Positions 18,460 to 27,791 of a DNA stretch of 64,000 nucleotides are shown here, piece by piece (within the stretch, counting starts at the first letter, position 1; each line of letters starts with the position of its first letter). Origin of the DNA: Bacteroidota bacterium (lineage in GTDB: Bacteria; Bacteroidota; Ignavibacteria; UBA10030; UBA8401); NCBI GenBank assembly GCA_041658205.1, contig JBBAAO010000001.1, forward strand, positions 1,550,001-1,614,000, written 5' to 3'. The notes below the pieces were generated by a model. That model searched no databases. It was not told the origin of the DNA and was given only the letters and a program-made list of their open reading frames with translations. The translations under genes were made by a program, and so were the position numbers.

Positions 18460-20055
18460 TTATTTTATTACCGTATCCTTCAACCAGTGAGTATCCTCTA
18501 AAAAATTATAATCTGTTGTAAAGTGTAACCCTCGACTTTCTTTTCGTTCTAACGCTGAACGTATAATCAGATCGGCAATCGAAGATAGATTTCGGAGTTC
18601 AATAAGTCCTTCGGTCACTTTTGTCCTTTTGTAAAAGTCCTTTACTTCCTCTAAAATCAATTTGATCCTTCGTTGAGCACGTTCTAATCGATGATTAGAA
18701 CGAACGATACCGACATAATCCCACATCAATTGCTGTATTTCTCTCCGATTGTGCGATACTAATATCCATTCTTCACTATTGATTGTTCCGCTCTCATCCC
18801 AATCAGGAATATTTTTAGAGACAGAAGTTTTATCTCTTGGATTCATCTTTATTATTTCAACTGCTCTATGCGAAAATACCACCGCTTCTAACAACGAATT
18901 ACTAGCAAGACGGTTTGCTCCGTGTAATCCTGTCATACTTACTTCGCCCACCGCATACAATCCGGATATTGATGTAGCCCCATTCATATCAGCCACTACT
19001 CCACCACACGAATAGTGTGCTGCTGGAACGACAGGGATTAAGTCTTTAGTAATATCTATTCCAAATTTGAGACATCGTTCGTAAATGTTTGGGAAATGGT
19101 CTTTTACAGCACTTGCATTCAAGTGTTTTAGATCGAGATAAACACACTCGTCACCGCTTCGTTTTAATTCAGCATCAATTGCTCTTGCCACAATATCACG
19201 AGGAGCAAGTGAACCTTGTGCGTCGTACTTCTTCATAAAATCTTCATCTTTGGTATTTCGAAGGATCGCACCAAAACCTCTCACGGCTTCCGATATAAGA
19301 AAGGAAGGTGATCCGGAGTTATATAACGTTGTTGGATGAAACTGAATAAACTCCATGTTTGCTATAGCTGCCCCGGCGCGGTATGCCATTGCAACACCAT
19401 CTCCAGTGGCAATTAAAGGATTGGTTGTGTGTAAATATACTTGTCCGGCACCACCTGTAGCTAAAAGAGTGGTCGACGCCAAAAATGTCTTTACGGAATT
19501 CTGCTCAACGTCCAAAACATATGCCCCCCAGCAATGGATTGCATCTCGAGATTGTTTTTCCGTTCCAAAAAGATGATGTTCAGTGATAAGATCGATAGAG
19601 ATGTGGTTTTCAAATATCTTAATGTTGGGATGAGAAGCTATCTTGGCAAGTAGAGCCCGTTCAATTTCTTTTCCCGTCAGGTCTGCTGCATGAACAATTC
19701 GATGATGGGAATGACCACCTTCTTTACCGAGATCAAGTTCTTTCCCTTTTTGCGTAAATTGAACTCCTACTTCAATTAATTCTCGGATCCGTTCCGGACC
19801 CTCTTTCACAACAAGTTCAACAATATCCTTATGGCAAAGATATGCTCCCGCCTTCATCGTATCGTTAATATGGTTCTCAAAAGCGTCGCTGGTAGAGACA
19901 ACTGCAGCAATACCTCCCTGCGCAAGATTCGTATTGGATTCAGCTTTTTCTTTTTTGGTAACAATCGCAACAGTGCCATGTTGTGCAGCTTTCAATGCAT
20001 AGGAAAGTCCTGCGATTCCGCTGCCAATGACAAGAAAGTCCGATTCTATTTTCAT
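18460..20055 (-). CDS. nadB: L-aspartate oxidase NadB
   Basis: 531 residues. Flavoprotein of the succinate dehydrogenase/fumarate reductase family that oxidises aspartate to iminoaspartate for NAD synthesis. FAD-binding GSGIAG is at 11-16, and NLAQGGIAA and HGANRLASNSLLEA are typical of NadB. The C-terminal helical domain (to residue 531) is present. It is the first gene of the long minus-strand run that goes on to purF. Only 25 bp separate its start from the T-tract of the terminator of the upstream barrel gene, so the promoter must overlap that hairpin or transcription must read through it. Confidence 0.95.
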   Translation of the reverse strand: MKIESDFLVIGSGIAGLSYALKAAQHGTVAIVTKKEKAESNTNLAQGGIAAVVSTSDAFENHINDTMKAGAYLCHKDIVELVVKEGPERIRELIEVGVQFTQKGKELDLGKEGGHSHHRIVHAADLTGKEIERALLAKIASHPNIKIFENHISIDLITEHHLFGTEKQSRDAIHCWGAYVLDVEQNSVKTFLASTTLLATGGAGQVYLHTTNPLIATGDGVAMAYRAGAAIANMEFIQFHPTTLYNSGSPSFLISEAVRGFGAILRNTKDEDFMKKYDAQGSLAPRDIVARAIDAELKRSGDECVYLDLKHLNASAVKDHFPNIYERCLKFGIDITKDLIPVVPAAHYSCGGVVADMNGATSISGLYAVGEVSMTGLHGANRLASNSLLEAVVFSHRAVEIIKMNPRDKTSVSKNIPDWDESGTINSEEWILVSHNRREIQQLMWDYVGIVRSNHRLERAQRRIKLILEEVKDFYKRTKVTEGLIELRNLSSIADLIIRSALERKESRGLHFTTDYNFLEDTHWLKDTVIK

Positions 20056-20079
20056 AAAGGAATATACTAAAAACTACAA

Positions 20080-20112
20080 TAAAAAAGGCGTCTCGTATGA
20101 TCGAGACGCCTG
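20080..20112 (-). terminator. Intrinsic terminator of the outer-membrane barrel gene
   Basis: Nine-base perfect arms (GGCGTCTCG / CGAGACGCC) at 20087-20095 and 20102-20110 enclose a 6-base loop. Read on the minus strand they are followed by six T residues (20086-20081), giving a classic Rho-independent terminator 25 bp before nadB. Confidence 0.88.
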
Positions 20113-20135
20113 CTTATTCACTAAACTTTTTCAGG

Positions 20136-20822
20136 TTAGAAATAAATATGTACGCCAACGTTTGCAGCACCAGGTGCTCCAAATCCAAGGATTTGTGTTG
20201 AGCTGGTCTGCTTTGTTGTAACTGTTGTGCTTCCGGATGATACTTCAACGTCCGCAGGAGAAGTCATGCTAAAGAGTGTCAAATTGTATTCTGCTGACAC
20301 GCTGACTTCTGGATAAAGATAAAATTCTGCACCAACGATACCCATCAGTCCTAATGTTGTGCTAGCACCCGCCCCTTTTGTTGTTGCTTGAACTACTGGT
20401 GCGATAACCGCATTTTTACTCTCTGTTGATATCATTGTGAAACTAAAACCAGCACCCATATACGGACGTACACGTGATGTGGCACCTTGCATAAACATCA
20501 AATAATCTGCTGCTACACCAAGTGTGAAATTTGAAGTGCTGCCATCGGTTCCTGTTTGACCTGTTGCAGGATTTGCAGGCACTGTTGTACTTGTGCTTCT
20601 TACCTGTAAACCAAATCGAACTGCTGCATCAGAAGAAAGAAAATATGACAGTCCAAGACCACCTGAAGGACCTGCTGCACCGGTTGTTAATGTTGCAAGA
20701 CCACCAAACGAGAAATTCATTGATTTATCCCCTGCTTTTGTGCCAAGATTTTGCGCATCTTGAGCCAGGACTACTCCGCACATCATCACAACTGCTAATA
20801 CTACAGCTAGGAATTTTTTCAT
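20136..20822 (-). CDS. Small outer-membrane beta-barrel protein (OmpA/porin-like)
   Basis: 228 residues. A signal peptide is clear (MKKFLAVVLAVVMMCGVVLA, cut before QDAQNLG). The mature part alternates hydrophobic and polar residues in strands such as GLGLSYFLSS and AAVRFGLQVRS, and ends in an aromatic residue (NVGVHIYF). This is the pattern of an eight-stranded outer-membrane barrel. There is no peptidoglycan-binding domain. The exact function is unknown. It stands as a single-gene unit with a Bacteroidota-type promoter upstream (20879-20909) and a terminator downstream. Confidence 0.75.
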   Translation of the reverse strand: MKKFLAVVLAVVMMCGVVLAQDAQNLGTKAGDKSMNFSFGGLATLTTGAAGPSGGLGLSYFLSSDAAVRFGLQVRSTSTTVPANPATGQTGTDGSTSNFTLGVAADYLMFMQGATSRVRPYMGAGFSFTMISTESKNAVIAPVVQATTKGAGASTTLGLMGIVGAEFYLYPEVSVSAEYNLTLFSMTSPADVEVSSGSTTVTTKQTSSTQILGFGAPGAANVGVHIYF

Positions 20823-20878
20823 TGTGTAACTCCAGTAGATTATTGAAGATTAGTGAATTATATATCTTAAAGGCAAAG

Positions 20879-20909
20879 CAAATATATAAGGGGTTTACTG
20901 AATTGTCAA
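20879..20909 (-). promoter_or_regulatory. Bacteroidota-type promoter of the barrel gene
   Basis: On the minus strand TATATTTG (20886-20879) matches the TAnnTTTG -7 element and TTG (20909-20907, within TTGACA) lies 20 bases upstream. This is the expected spacing for the primary sigma factor of Bacteroidota. Predicted leader about 50 bases. Confidence 0.6.
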
Positions 20910-21018
20910 GAGAAAATATATCATATAAATCTATAAATAGACTATCACACAAGAACCTATGTGAACTCAATTGGATCTGGAATTTCTCTTGTATCTCGTC
21001 TTAGTGAGTCAGACAGGT

Positions 21019-22200
21019 TTATTGGAGCGACTGATCAGAAAGTACATCGTCTAATACAGACAACAGAATATCAAATTCCGGTTTTCCTGCAATTAACGGA
21101 GGAAGAATACGAATTACAGTATTTGCCGTTGAGTTAACAAGAACTCCCTTTTGTAATATCGCATCGACTAAGGAGGCGCTTTCCACGGAAAGTTCAATTC
21201 CTATCATATATCCAAACACTCGAACTTCCTTAATAACCGGATATTTTGTTTTTAAGTTCAACACCTTTGATTTGAAATATTCAGCATTCACTTTCACATT
21301 ATTAAGGAAAGAATCGTTCATGACTATATCGATTGTGGCGATACCTGCGGCGCATGAAACAGGATTACCGCCAAAGGTGGTTCCATGAACACCATATGTC
21401 CAAACATCGGCTACTTTTTTTGATCCGATGATAGCTCCAACCGGAAGCCCTCCTCCGATTGGTTTTGCAACGGTAATAATATCTGGAATAATATCGAAGT
21501 GTTGAAACCCGAACATTTTCCCAGTCCGCCCAATTCCAGATTGTATCTCATCTGCTACTATGAGAAATCCATATTTCTCACGCAGTGATTTTATCGCTTT
21601 GATAAATTCCTGCGTAACGCCGACAATTCCCCCTTCACCTTGTATGAATTCTAGAAATATTGCCGCCGTCTGTTCATTCACTTTTGCATTCAGATCGTCC
21701 ACACTGTTAAATTCGATTGAACCGAAATTGGGAAGAAACGGTTCATATCCATCTCGGTATTTTTCTTTATCCATCAACGACAAGGCACCCATTGTTCGTC
21801 CGCTAAATCCGTTGCTCATGCCATAAATTATTTTTTTGTCGTTCTGTTTGCTCCATTTCCGTACAAGTTTGATCGTTCCTTCAATCGCTTCCGTTCCACT
21901 ATTTGAGAAAAATATTTTATCAAAACCGGAGAGCGAGAGCAATCGCTCCGCTAATTGAAGCTGCGGTTCTTGCACAAAAAAATTTGAAAGATGAGTGTAC
22001 TTACGAACTTGCTCATCAACTGCTTTAATAATTGCAGGATGGGCATACCCTAATGCGTTTACCGCTAATCCGGAAAACATATCCAGATATTTTTTACCAT
22101 CTTTTGTAAAGAGATAACAACCCTCGCCTCGTTCTACTTCTAACGGTAATCGTTTGTATGTATGGAAAAACAGTTGGGATTCTTTTTCTTTGAAGTTCAT
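21019..22200 (-). CDS. argD: Acetylornithine/succinyldiaminopimelate aminotransferase family (class III)
   Basis: 393 residues. PLP-dependent class III aminotransferase. The phosphate loop is SGTEA at 101-105, PLP is stacked and held by D217 and Q220 (VADEIQSG), and the Schiff-base lysine is K246 (TVAKPIGGGLP). GTTFGGNPVSCAAG is typical of ArgD. In arginine or lysine synthesis it moves the amino group between glutamate and N-acetylornithine or succinyl-diaminopimelate. Related omega-aminotransferases look alike, and no other arginine genes are nearby, so the substrate is inferred. Its start overlaps the coaE stop by 4 bases. Confidence 0.8.
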   Translation of the reverse strand: MNFKEKESQLFFHTYKRLPLEVERGEGCYLFTKDGKKYLDMFSGLAVNALGYAHPAIIKAVDEQVRKYTHLSNFFVQEPQLQLAERLLSLSGFDKIFFSNSGTEAIEGTIKLVRKWSKQNDKKIIYGMSNGFSGRTMGALSLMDKEKYRDGYEPFLPNFGSIEFNSVDDLNAKVNEQTAAIFLEFIQGEGGIVGVTQEFIKAIKSLREKYGFLIVADEIQSGIGRTGKMFGFQHFDIIPDIITVAKPIGGGLPVGAIIGSKKVADVWTYGVHGTTFGGNPVSCAAGIATIDIVMNDSFLNNVKVNAEYFKSKVLNLKTKYPVIKEVRVFGYMIGIELSVESASLVDAILQKGVLVNSTANTVIRILPPLIAGKPEFDILLSVLDDVLSDQSLQ

Positions 22201-22805
22201 GCAATTTCTTTGGGTAATGTGAGGGTTGAAAACAATGTAAAAAAGAAATTCACTTTCTCGGTCAGATCAGAAAGTGAACCATTGTTCTGAATTTGAAAAT
22301 CGGAAAGTTCTAATAGCTCTTCGGTGGATATTTGATTCTTCATTCGTACAGTTATATCTTCTTCAGAAGAATGGTCGCGTGCCGAAACCCGCTGGATTCT
22401 CATTGATTCGTCCGTGACAACGGCAAGATTGTAGTGGACTAACTCAAACATTCCTGACTCAAACATCAATGCCGCTTCCACTAGCGCAAATTTAGCATTG
22501 GGGAAATTCTGTTGTTTCCAGTGGTTAAAGGACTTGAAGACTTTGGGATGAATAATTGCGTTGAGTTTTTCCAGTTGTTGAGGATCCTTGAAAACTATTT
22601 CCGCAAGCTTTTTTCTATTCAGCCTCTTTGAGGAATCTAACACTTGTTCCCCAAATTCTTTCACAATCTCATTCAACCCAATCCCTTCTGATATTTCTTT
22701 TGCAATAACATCTGCATAAAAAACGGGTGTTCCTTTTTTTTCGAACAAGGAACAAACGGTCGATTTTCCACTTCCAATGCCGCCTGTAACTCCAATAAAG
22801 ATCAT
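22197..22805 (-). CDS. coaE: Dephospho-CoA kinase
   Basis: 202 residues. Last step of coenzyme A synthesis: phosphorylates the ribose 3' hydroxyl of dephospho-CoA. The P-loop is GVTGGIGSGKST at 5-16. The family's LNAIIHPKV and VVTDESMRIQRVSARD stretches are present. It lies 9 bp downstream of rny and overlaps argD by 4 bases, so it is cotranscribed with both. Confidence 0.95.
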   Translation of the reverse strand: MIFIGVTGGIGSGKSTVCSLFEKKGTPVFYADVIAKEISEGIGLNEIVKEFGEQVLDSSKRLNRKKLAEIVFKDPQQLEKLNAIIHPKVFKSFNHWKQQNFPNAKFALVEAALMFESGMFELVHYNLAVVTDESMRIQRVSARDHSSEEDITVRMKNQISTEELLELSDFQIQNNGSLSDLTEKVNFFFTLFSTLTLPKEIA

Positions 22806-22814
22806 AGAGTAATT

Positions 22815-24374
22815 CTATTTAGCAAATGAAACAGATCGCACTTCTCTGATCACCACAACTTTAATCTGTCCTGGATATTCCATCTCTTGTTGAATCTTAC
22901 GGGCAATATCATGTGCTAGTTGATCCGCTTGTGCATCATCCACTTTATCATGTTCTACAATCACCCGAACCTCACGTCCTGCTTGAATTGCATAGGTTGC
23001 ATGAACCCCTTTGAATGATTTCGCTATCTCCTCAAGCTTCTCCAAACGTTTTGCATATCCTTCAACAGATTCGCGCCGTGCGCCGGGACGTGCACCGCTA
23101 ATCGAGTCCGCAGCTTGAACAAGAGCAGCAATGGGATGTTCCATAGGAATATCGTCATGGTGGGCTCCGACAGCATTCACGACAATCGGGTTTTCATTAT
23201 ACTTCCTAGTCATCTCCAATCCGATGATCGCATGCGGTCCTTCAACACTACGATCGGCCGTTTTTCCTATATCATGAAGAAGACCTGCTCGTTTTGCCAG
23301 ATTTATGTCAATACCAAGTTCAGCAGCCATTACACCGCAAAGATATGCTACCTCAATACTATGTTGAAGAAGGTTTTGTCCATAACTGGTACGATATTTC
23401 ATCTTACCAATATGTTTGATTATTTCGTTGTGCGCACCAGGTAAACCAACTTCTAAAAGAGTATTCTCTCCTACCCTGACAACTTCTTCTTCCAATTCCG
23501 CTTTTACTTTTTCCACCACTTCTTCTATACGAGCAGGATGAATTCTTCCATCGGCAATCAACCGTTCTAAGGATACTCGTGCAACTTCTCGACGAAACGC
23601 GTCAAACCCTGATAATATAACAGCTTCCGGTGTGTCATCTACAATAACATCTACCCCCGTCGCGGCTTCAAAAGCTCGAATATTTCTTCCTTCGCGTCCG
23701 ATGATTCTTCCCTTCATTTCATCCCCTTGAATCTGCAATACGCTTACAGTTGTTTCAACAGCATGGTCTGCAGCGGAGCGTTGAATTGCCTGCACAATTA
23801 CTTTTTGAGCTTCCCGTTTCGCTTCTTCCTTTACTTTATCACGAATATCTTTCAATGTCTGTGAAGCTTCAGTTTTAACGGAATCAATAAGGTTATCCAG
23901 CAATAGTTTTCGTGCTTCATCGCGAGACATTCCTGAAGCGCGTTCCAATCTCGTGTTCTCTTCAGCGATCATACGATCTACGTCACTCAGTTTTTGACTA
24001 AGATCTGTCGTTTTTTGGTCATTGCTCTTTTGCTGTGCTTGAACCTCTTTTTCCTTCTTGTTGAGAAGTTCTACTTTACGGTCGATATTCTCTTCACGGG
24101 AATCCAGTTGTTTTTCGTATGCCTGGAGTTTATTTCGTTTTTGGTTTGCTTCGTTTTCAAACTCGTGTTTCTTTTTATACCATTCATCCTTTACCTCAAG
24201 TAATTTTTCCTTTTGGATTGCAGCAGCATCCCGTTCCGCATCAGCAAGTATCTTTTTTGCCTGGTCTTCGGATGATGAGACTTTATTTTTCCCAATTTTA
24301 TTATTTATGAACCATCCGGCAAGGAATGCCGCAACCGTCATTACTGCACCGAACACTAAAAATTGAATATCCAT
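22815..24374 (-). CDS. rny: Ribonuclease Y
   Basis: 519 residues from the ATG at 24374. That start is preferred over the longer open frame to 24482 because GGAG lies 6 bases before it, MDIQFLVFGAVM begins the membrane helix, and about 520 residues is the usual length. Order: one N-terminal transmembrane helix (about 4-22), a long charged coiled coil (about 35-185), a KH RNA-binding domain with GRIIGREGRNIR (222-233), and an HD metal-dependent phosphohydrolase domain with H367-D368 (LLHDIGKTAD). It is a membrane-anchored endonuclease that starts mRNA decay. A structured RNA lies between it and zapA. Confidence 0.96.
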   Translation of the reverse strand: MDIQFLVFGAVMTVAAFLAGWFINNKIGKNKVSSSEDQAKKILADAERDAAAIQKEKLLEVKDEWYKKKHEFENEANQKRNKLQAYEKQLDSREENIDRKVELLNKKEKEVQAQQKSNDQKTTDLSQKLSDVDRMIAEENTRLERASGMSRDEARKLLLDNLIDSVKTEASQTLKDIRDKVKEEAKREAQKVIVQAIQRSAADHAVETTVSVLQIQGDEMKGRIIGREGRNIRAFEAATGVDVIVDDTPEAVILSGFDAFRREVARVSLERLIADGRIHPARIEEVVEKVKAELEEEVVRVGENTLLEVGLPGAHNEIIKHIGKMKYRTSYGQNLLQHSIEVAYLCGVMAAELGIDINLAKRAGLLHDIGKTADRSVEGPHAIIGLEMTRKYNENPIVVNAVGAHHDDIPMEHPIAALVQAADSISGARPGARRESVEGYAKRLEKLEEIAKSFKGVHATYAIQAGREVRVIVEHDKVDDAQADQLAHDIARKIQQEMEYPGQIKVVVIREVRSVSFAK

Positions 24375-24397
24375 GATTTCTCCATTTAAAATAAACA

Positions 24398-24639
24398 ACC
24401 CGCACAACAACCTCAGACAAGTGTAGAAAGAACCCTCTTTCTTATACACAGTGGGTGCCGCCAAACCGTTTCTTACTTCCACCGTTTGCTATTCCGCTCA
24501 AGGCGGAAAACCCGAAGGTTTATTGCAAAATCAAACGTGAGTTTGATTGAGGCCTGTAATATTACGTTTATGAGCTAAGCTCCCTATAAATAAAACTATA
24601 GGTTCTTTATTTATGTTGTCCGTGGCTGACAGTGCGGGT
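24398..24639 (-). ncRNA. ssrS: Candidate 6S RNA (ssrS-like rod RNA) between zapA and rny
   Basis: No protein frame fits this 242-base stretch, yet its two ends pair over a long interrupted rod. Four stems nest in order: ACCCGCAC (24639-24632) with GTGCGGGT (24405-24398), CAGCC with GGTTG, GACAA with TTGTC, and AAAGAACC (24608-24601) with GGTTCTTT (24434-24427). The internal loops are small. The middle holds local hairpins, including an 8-bp AATCAAAC/GTTTGATT stem. A long closing rod around a more open centre is the form of 6S RNA, which binds the RNA polymerase holoenzyme. The position just downstream of zapA matches the zapA-ssrS order known in Proteobacteria. The family is inferred; no covariance search was possible. 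Confidence 0.55.
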
Positions 24640-24668
24640 ATTTTAGACTCTTTAGTTCTCCTTTTTCT

Positions 24669-24962
24669 TTACGATTCTATGCTGTTAATGCTCGTATCAA
24701 GATAATTGGTAATCTTTGATAATTCATATTCTAACGATGATACGAGATGTGAACCCTTTTCTTTTTCTTTGTAGAGATCTTCAGTGATGTTCAGCGCAGC
24801 AAGAACAGAAATAGTCAACGGAGGCTGCTCGGGTATCTTATCATGGACACTATTGATCATTGCATCCACATGATTGGCAACCTTCTTTGTAAACTCTTCG
24901 CTTTCTCCACGAAGAGGATATTCGGATCCGAATATTTTTACACGTACGCTTTTTCTATCCAT
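24669..24962 (-). CDS. zapA: Cell division protein ZapA
   Basis: 97 residues. The N-terminal part (VRVKIFGSEYPLRGES) forms the ZapA beta-hairpin head, and the rest is a long helix for dimer and tetramer coiled coils (ISVLAALNITEDLYKEKEKG). ZapA bundles FtsZ filaments at mid-cell. It follows pheT and a small coiled-coil gene, and precedes a 6S-like RNA and rny. Confidence 0.88.
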   Translation of the reverse strand: MDRKSVRVKIFGSEYPLRGESEEFTKKVANHVDAMINSVHDKIPEQPPLTISVLAALNITEDLYKEKEKGSHLVSSLEYELSKITNYLDTSINSIES

Positions 24963-25010
24963 AGGTCGTAAAGTAAAAGTGAGTTTCTGTCAGCCGAAAA
25001 AAACTAACCT

Positions 25011-25346
25011 TTATGGTGTTAAGTATTGATCTAATTTTGAAATAACATTCCGCAATTTTTGCTGCAACAATCTCTTTTCACCTTCTTCAAGATTTATTGC
25101 AACATTCTTGATGGCAGCATTGGACTGAAGATTTTCGATTTGGGACTGTAAGTGCATTATCTCATTTTTCGCACTTACCATCTCACTTTCCATCTCTTCA
25201 ATCTTCAACAATAGTTGCCGCTTTTCTTCCCGCAGCGTAGATATAAGAAGAGAAGCTTCACGTGCTTTATCCCATAACGACGATAGAGCGTTCTCCACAC
25301 TATGCATGCTATCGGACGATTCTTGTTCTAAGTTTTGTTCCACCAT
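25011..25346 (-). CDS. Small coiled-coil protein, possibly a cell-division partner of ZapA
   Basis: 111 residues, nearly all heptad-like helix (LISTLREEKRQLLLKIEEM and on), acidic at the N-terminus and ending in VISKLDQYLTP. No catalytic motif. The size and position next to zapA suggest a ZapB-like FtsZ-ring accessory, but this is inference from context and I do not recognise the family. Its ATG shares one base with the pheT stop (TAATG), so translation is probably coupled. Confidence 0.7.
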   Translation of the reverse strand: MVEQNLEQESSDSMHSVENALSSLWDKAREASLLISTLREEKRQLLLKIEEMESEMVSAKNEIMHLQSQIENLQSNAAIKNVAINLEEGEKRLLQQKLRNVISKLDQYLTP

Positions 25347-27781
25347 TAAATACTTCGCAAAGTTGCTTCAAATGTTTTTGTTACAGACTGCACAATGGTT
25401 TTTACCACTCCGTCAATCTCCGCATCCGTTAACGTCTTCTCAATCGAATTGATACTTAACGAAAATGCAACGCTTTTCATTTCTTCGCCAAGCGATTTTC
25501 CCTCGTAAAGATCAAACAATGTTGCAGCGGTAATGAGTTTGCCGCCAGAGCTTTTAATACATTTTTCAATCTCTCCTACAGGAATATTCTTTCGCACGAT
25601 AAACGCCACATCACGAACAACCGTAGGATACTTAGAGAACTCTTTATATTTTTTTACAGAACCGAGTGTCGCAATAATGCCAAGATCAAGTTCCGCAAAA
25701 AACACTTCTTTTTCAATTTTAAATTTCTTTAACGTTTCTGACTTTACCTTCCCAATGAAACCGACATAAGTGTTATTGATTTCAACGCTTATCGTCATTT
25801 CAGTTAAAGAAGTTGGTGCATTGTAATAAATTAAATCACTATTGTCAAGACCTATAGCCTTTAGCAATGACAAAACAAGACCTTTCAGGTCAAAAAGATC
25901 AACTTGTTTTTGCTTTTCATACCATGAGATCGGGTTCGCATCACCGGACAAACACATTCCAATAAGATTTTTTTCCTCATATCCATCAATATACGTCGAG
26001 GTTTTTTTCTCCGTGACTGAAGAAAAAACATTTCCAATTTCAAACAACTGCAAACGCGACGATCCATGGTTATAATTGTACGCTACCGTTTGAAGCATAG
26101 TCGACAACAACGAAGGGCGCAGGGTTTCTAATTCAACACTTAATGGATTCTTGACAGTCACAGGATGTTCTGAAAAAGCCGCAGCTGTCTGAGCATCAAT
26201 CAAGCTGTTTGTCAAAATCTCATTCAATCCATTCGCTTCACACCATTTGCGTATGTTATTTAGCTGAAGTTCAACCAGATCCGGTTTACTGAACATTACT
26301 TCTGCAGAAGTTTTATTGTCAATGTTATCGTACCCATACAGCCGGGCAATCTCTTCAATGAGATCGATCTCTTGTTCAATGTCCGGACGAAATGTTGGCA
26401 CGGTACACGCAAAAGTATTTTTTTCTTTTCCAGCAGTGACACTAATCTCGATCGATTCAAGAAATTTTTTAACTTCTTTCGATGTGAGTGTTGTTCCAAG
26501 AATTGCATTAACGTGTTGAACTCTTATCGGAATTTTCTTTGCAATAATCTTCTTGGGATACTTTTCGAGTTTTCCACCCGCCACCTGTCCACCAGATAAC
26601 TCCGCAATCAAACTTGCTGCATAGGCTGAAGCCTCATCAGTAATGTTTGGATCGATTCCTCGTTCAAAACGGTATGAGGCATCGGTGCTGATACCGAGTC
26701 GTTTTGCTGTCTTCCGGACACTGACTGGAGAAAAATAAGCTGCTTCGAGCAACACTGTAGTGGTGGCAGAAGATATTTCTGAATTCAATCCCCCCATGAC
26801 TCCACCAATTGCAACAGGTCTTTCACCATCACAAATCATTAATTCGTTTCCCGAAAGTTCATGTTCTTTTCCGTCTAGTGTATTGAATTTTTTACCCTTT
26901 GTAGCGCTTTTTACAAGGATTGTGTGGCGGGCAAGATTGTCATAATCAAATGCATGCAATGGTTGACCGTATTCAAGCATGACAAAGTTTGTTACATCAA
27001 CAACATTATTGATGGGACGGAGACCTGCGGCTGTTAATAACTGTTTTACCCAAGCCGGAGATTCCTGTACTTTTACGTTTTGAATAATTCGAGCGATGTA
27101 ACGAGGGCAATCAACAGAGTTTTCGACAACAAGTTTTGCTAATTTGGAAACGGACGCTTTTTTATTCTCCTGAAGTTTGTATTTCGGCCGGGAGTATTTT
27201 TTATTGAGAACCGCCGCAAGATCTCGAGCAATACCAAGATGACTTAAACAATCCGGACGATTTGGAGTAATACCAATTTCAAATGCTACATCATTTAATC
27301 CCAAATATTCTGCGAGGGATAAACCAATTTTTGCATTCTGTTCCAACACTTTAATTCCGCTGGAATCATCCCCCAATCCCAATTCCTTTTCTGAACAGAT
27401 CATTCCTGATGATTCAACACCCCGAATGCTTGCTTTCGTCAACTCAAATGGCTTCCCGGAAGGATCATGCTGATTATGCGGAACAACAGCACCGATACAA
27501 CCGACGATAACTTTCTGTCCATTGGCAACATTTGGGGCACCACAAACAATTTGCAACGATTCACCGTTAGTTTCCACCCGGACTTTACATAATTTTAGAC
27601 GATCAGCATTTGGATGCTTTTGGACATCCAACACTTCTCCAATAACAAATCCATCAAACTGTTTTCCCAAATACTCTATCGACTCTACTTCCAATCCAAT
27701 GCTTGTCAGTTTTTGAGCAAGATCAATAGGGCTAATATTTAATTGAATATATCGTTGTAACCAATTATAACTTATGCGCAT
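25346..27781 (-). CDS. pheT: Phenylalanine-tRNA ligase beta subunit
   Basis: 811 residues, normal full length. Order: an EMAP-II-like tRNA-binding domain (about 40-150, IGEVLDVQKHPNADRL), B3/B4 editing domain, B5 domain (about 400-480), a class II catalytic-like core without catalysis, and a C-terminal anticodon-binding FDX-ACB domain (YPTVVRDVAFIV, about 720). It forms an alpha2-beta2 enzyme with PheS, positions tRNA-Phe and removes mischarged Tyr. It lies 10 bp after pheS. Confidence 0.97.
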   Translation of the reverse strand: MRISYNWLQRYIQLNISPIDLAQKLTSIGLEVESIEYLGKQFDGFVIGEVLDVQKHPNADRLKLCKVRVETNGESLQIVCGAPNVANGQKVIVGCIGAVVPHNQHDPSGKPFELTKASIRGVESSGMICSEKELGLGDDSSGIKVLEQNAKIGLSLAEYLGLNDVAFEIGITPNRPDCLSHLGIARDLAAVLNKKYSRPKYKLQENKKASVSKLAKLVVENSVDCPRYIARIIQNVKVQESPAWVKQLLTAAGLRPINNVVDVTNFVMLEYGQPLHAFDYDNLARHTILVKSATKGKKFNTLDGKEHELSGNELMICDGERPVAIGGVMGGLNSEISSATTTVLLEAAYFSPVSVRKTAKRLGISTDASYRFERGIDPNITDEASAYAASLIAELSGGQVAGGKLEKYPKKIIAKKIPIRVQHVNAILGTTLTSKEVKKFLESIEISVTAGKEKNTFACTVPTFRPDIEQEIDLIEEIARLYGYDNIDNKTSAEVMFSKPDLVELQLNNIRKWCEANGLNEILTNSLIDAQTAAAFSEHPVTVKNPLSVELETLRPSLLSTMLQTVAYNYNHGSSRLQLFEIGNVFSSVTEKKTSTYIDGYEEKNLIGMCLSGDANPISWYEKQKQVDLFDLKGLVLSLLKAIGLDNSDLIYYNAPTSLTEMTISVEINNTYVGFIGKVKSETLKKFKIEKEVFFAELDLGIIATLGSVKKYKEFSKYPTVVRDVAFIVRKNIPVGEIEKCIKSSGGKLITAATLFDLYEGKSLGEEMKSVAFSLSINSIEKTLTDAEIDGVVKTIVQSVTKTFEATLRSI

Positions 27782-27791
27782 ACGGGTTTCA

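Noticed and set aside
24375..24482. Longer RNase Y N-terminus of 36 extra residues
   Set aside because: The added part overlaps the 3' rod strand of the RNA candidate, has no ribosome site and precedes a normal membrane-helix start with GGAG.
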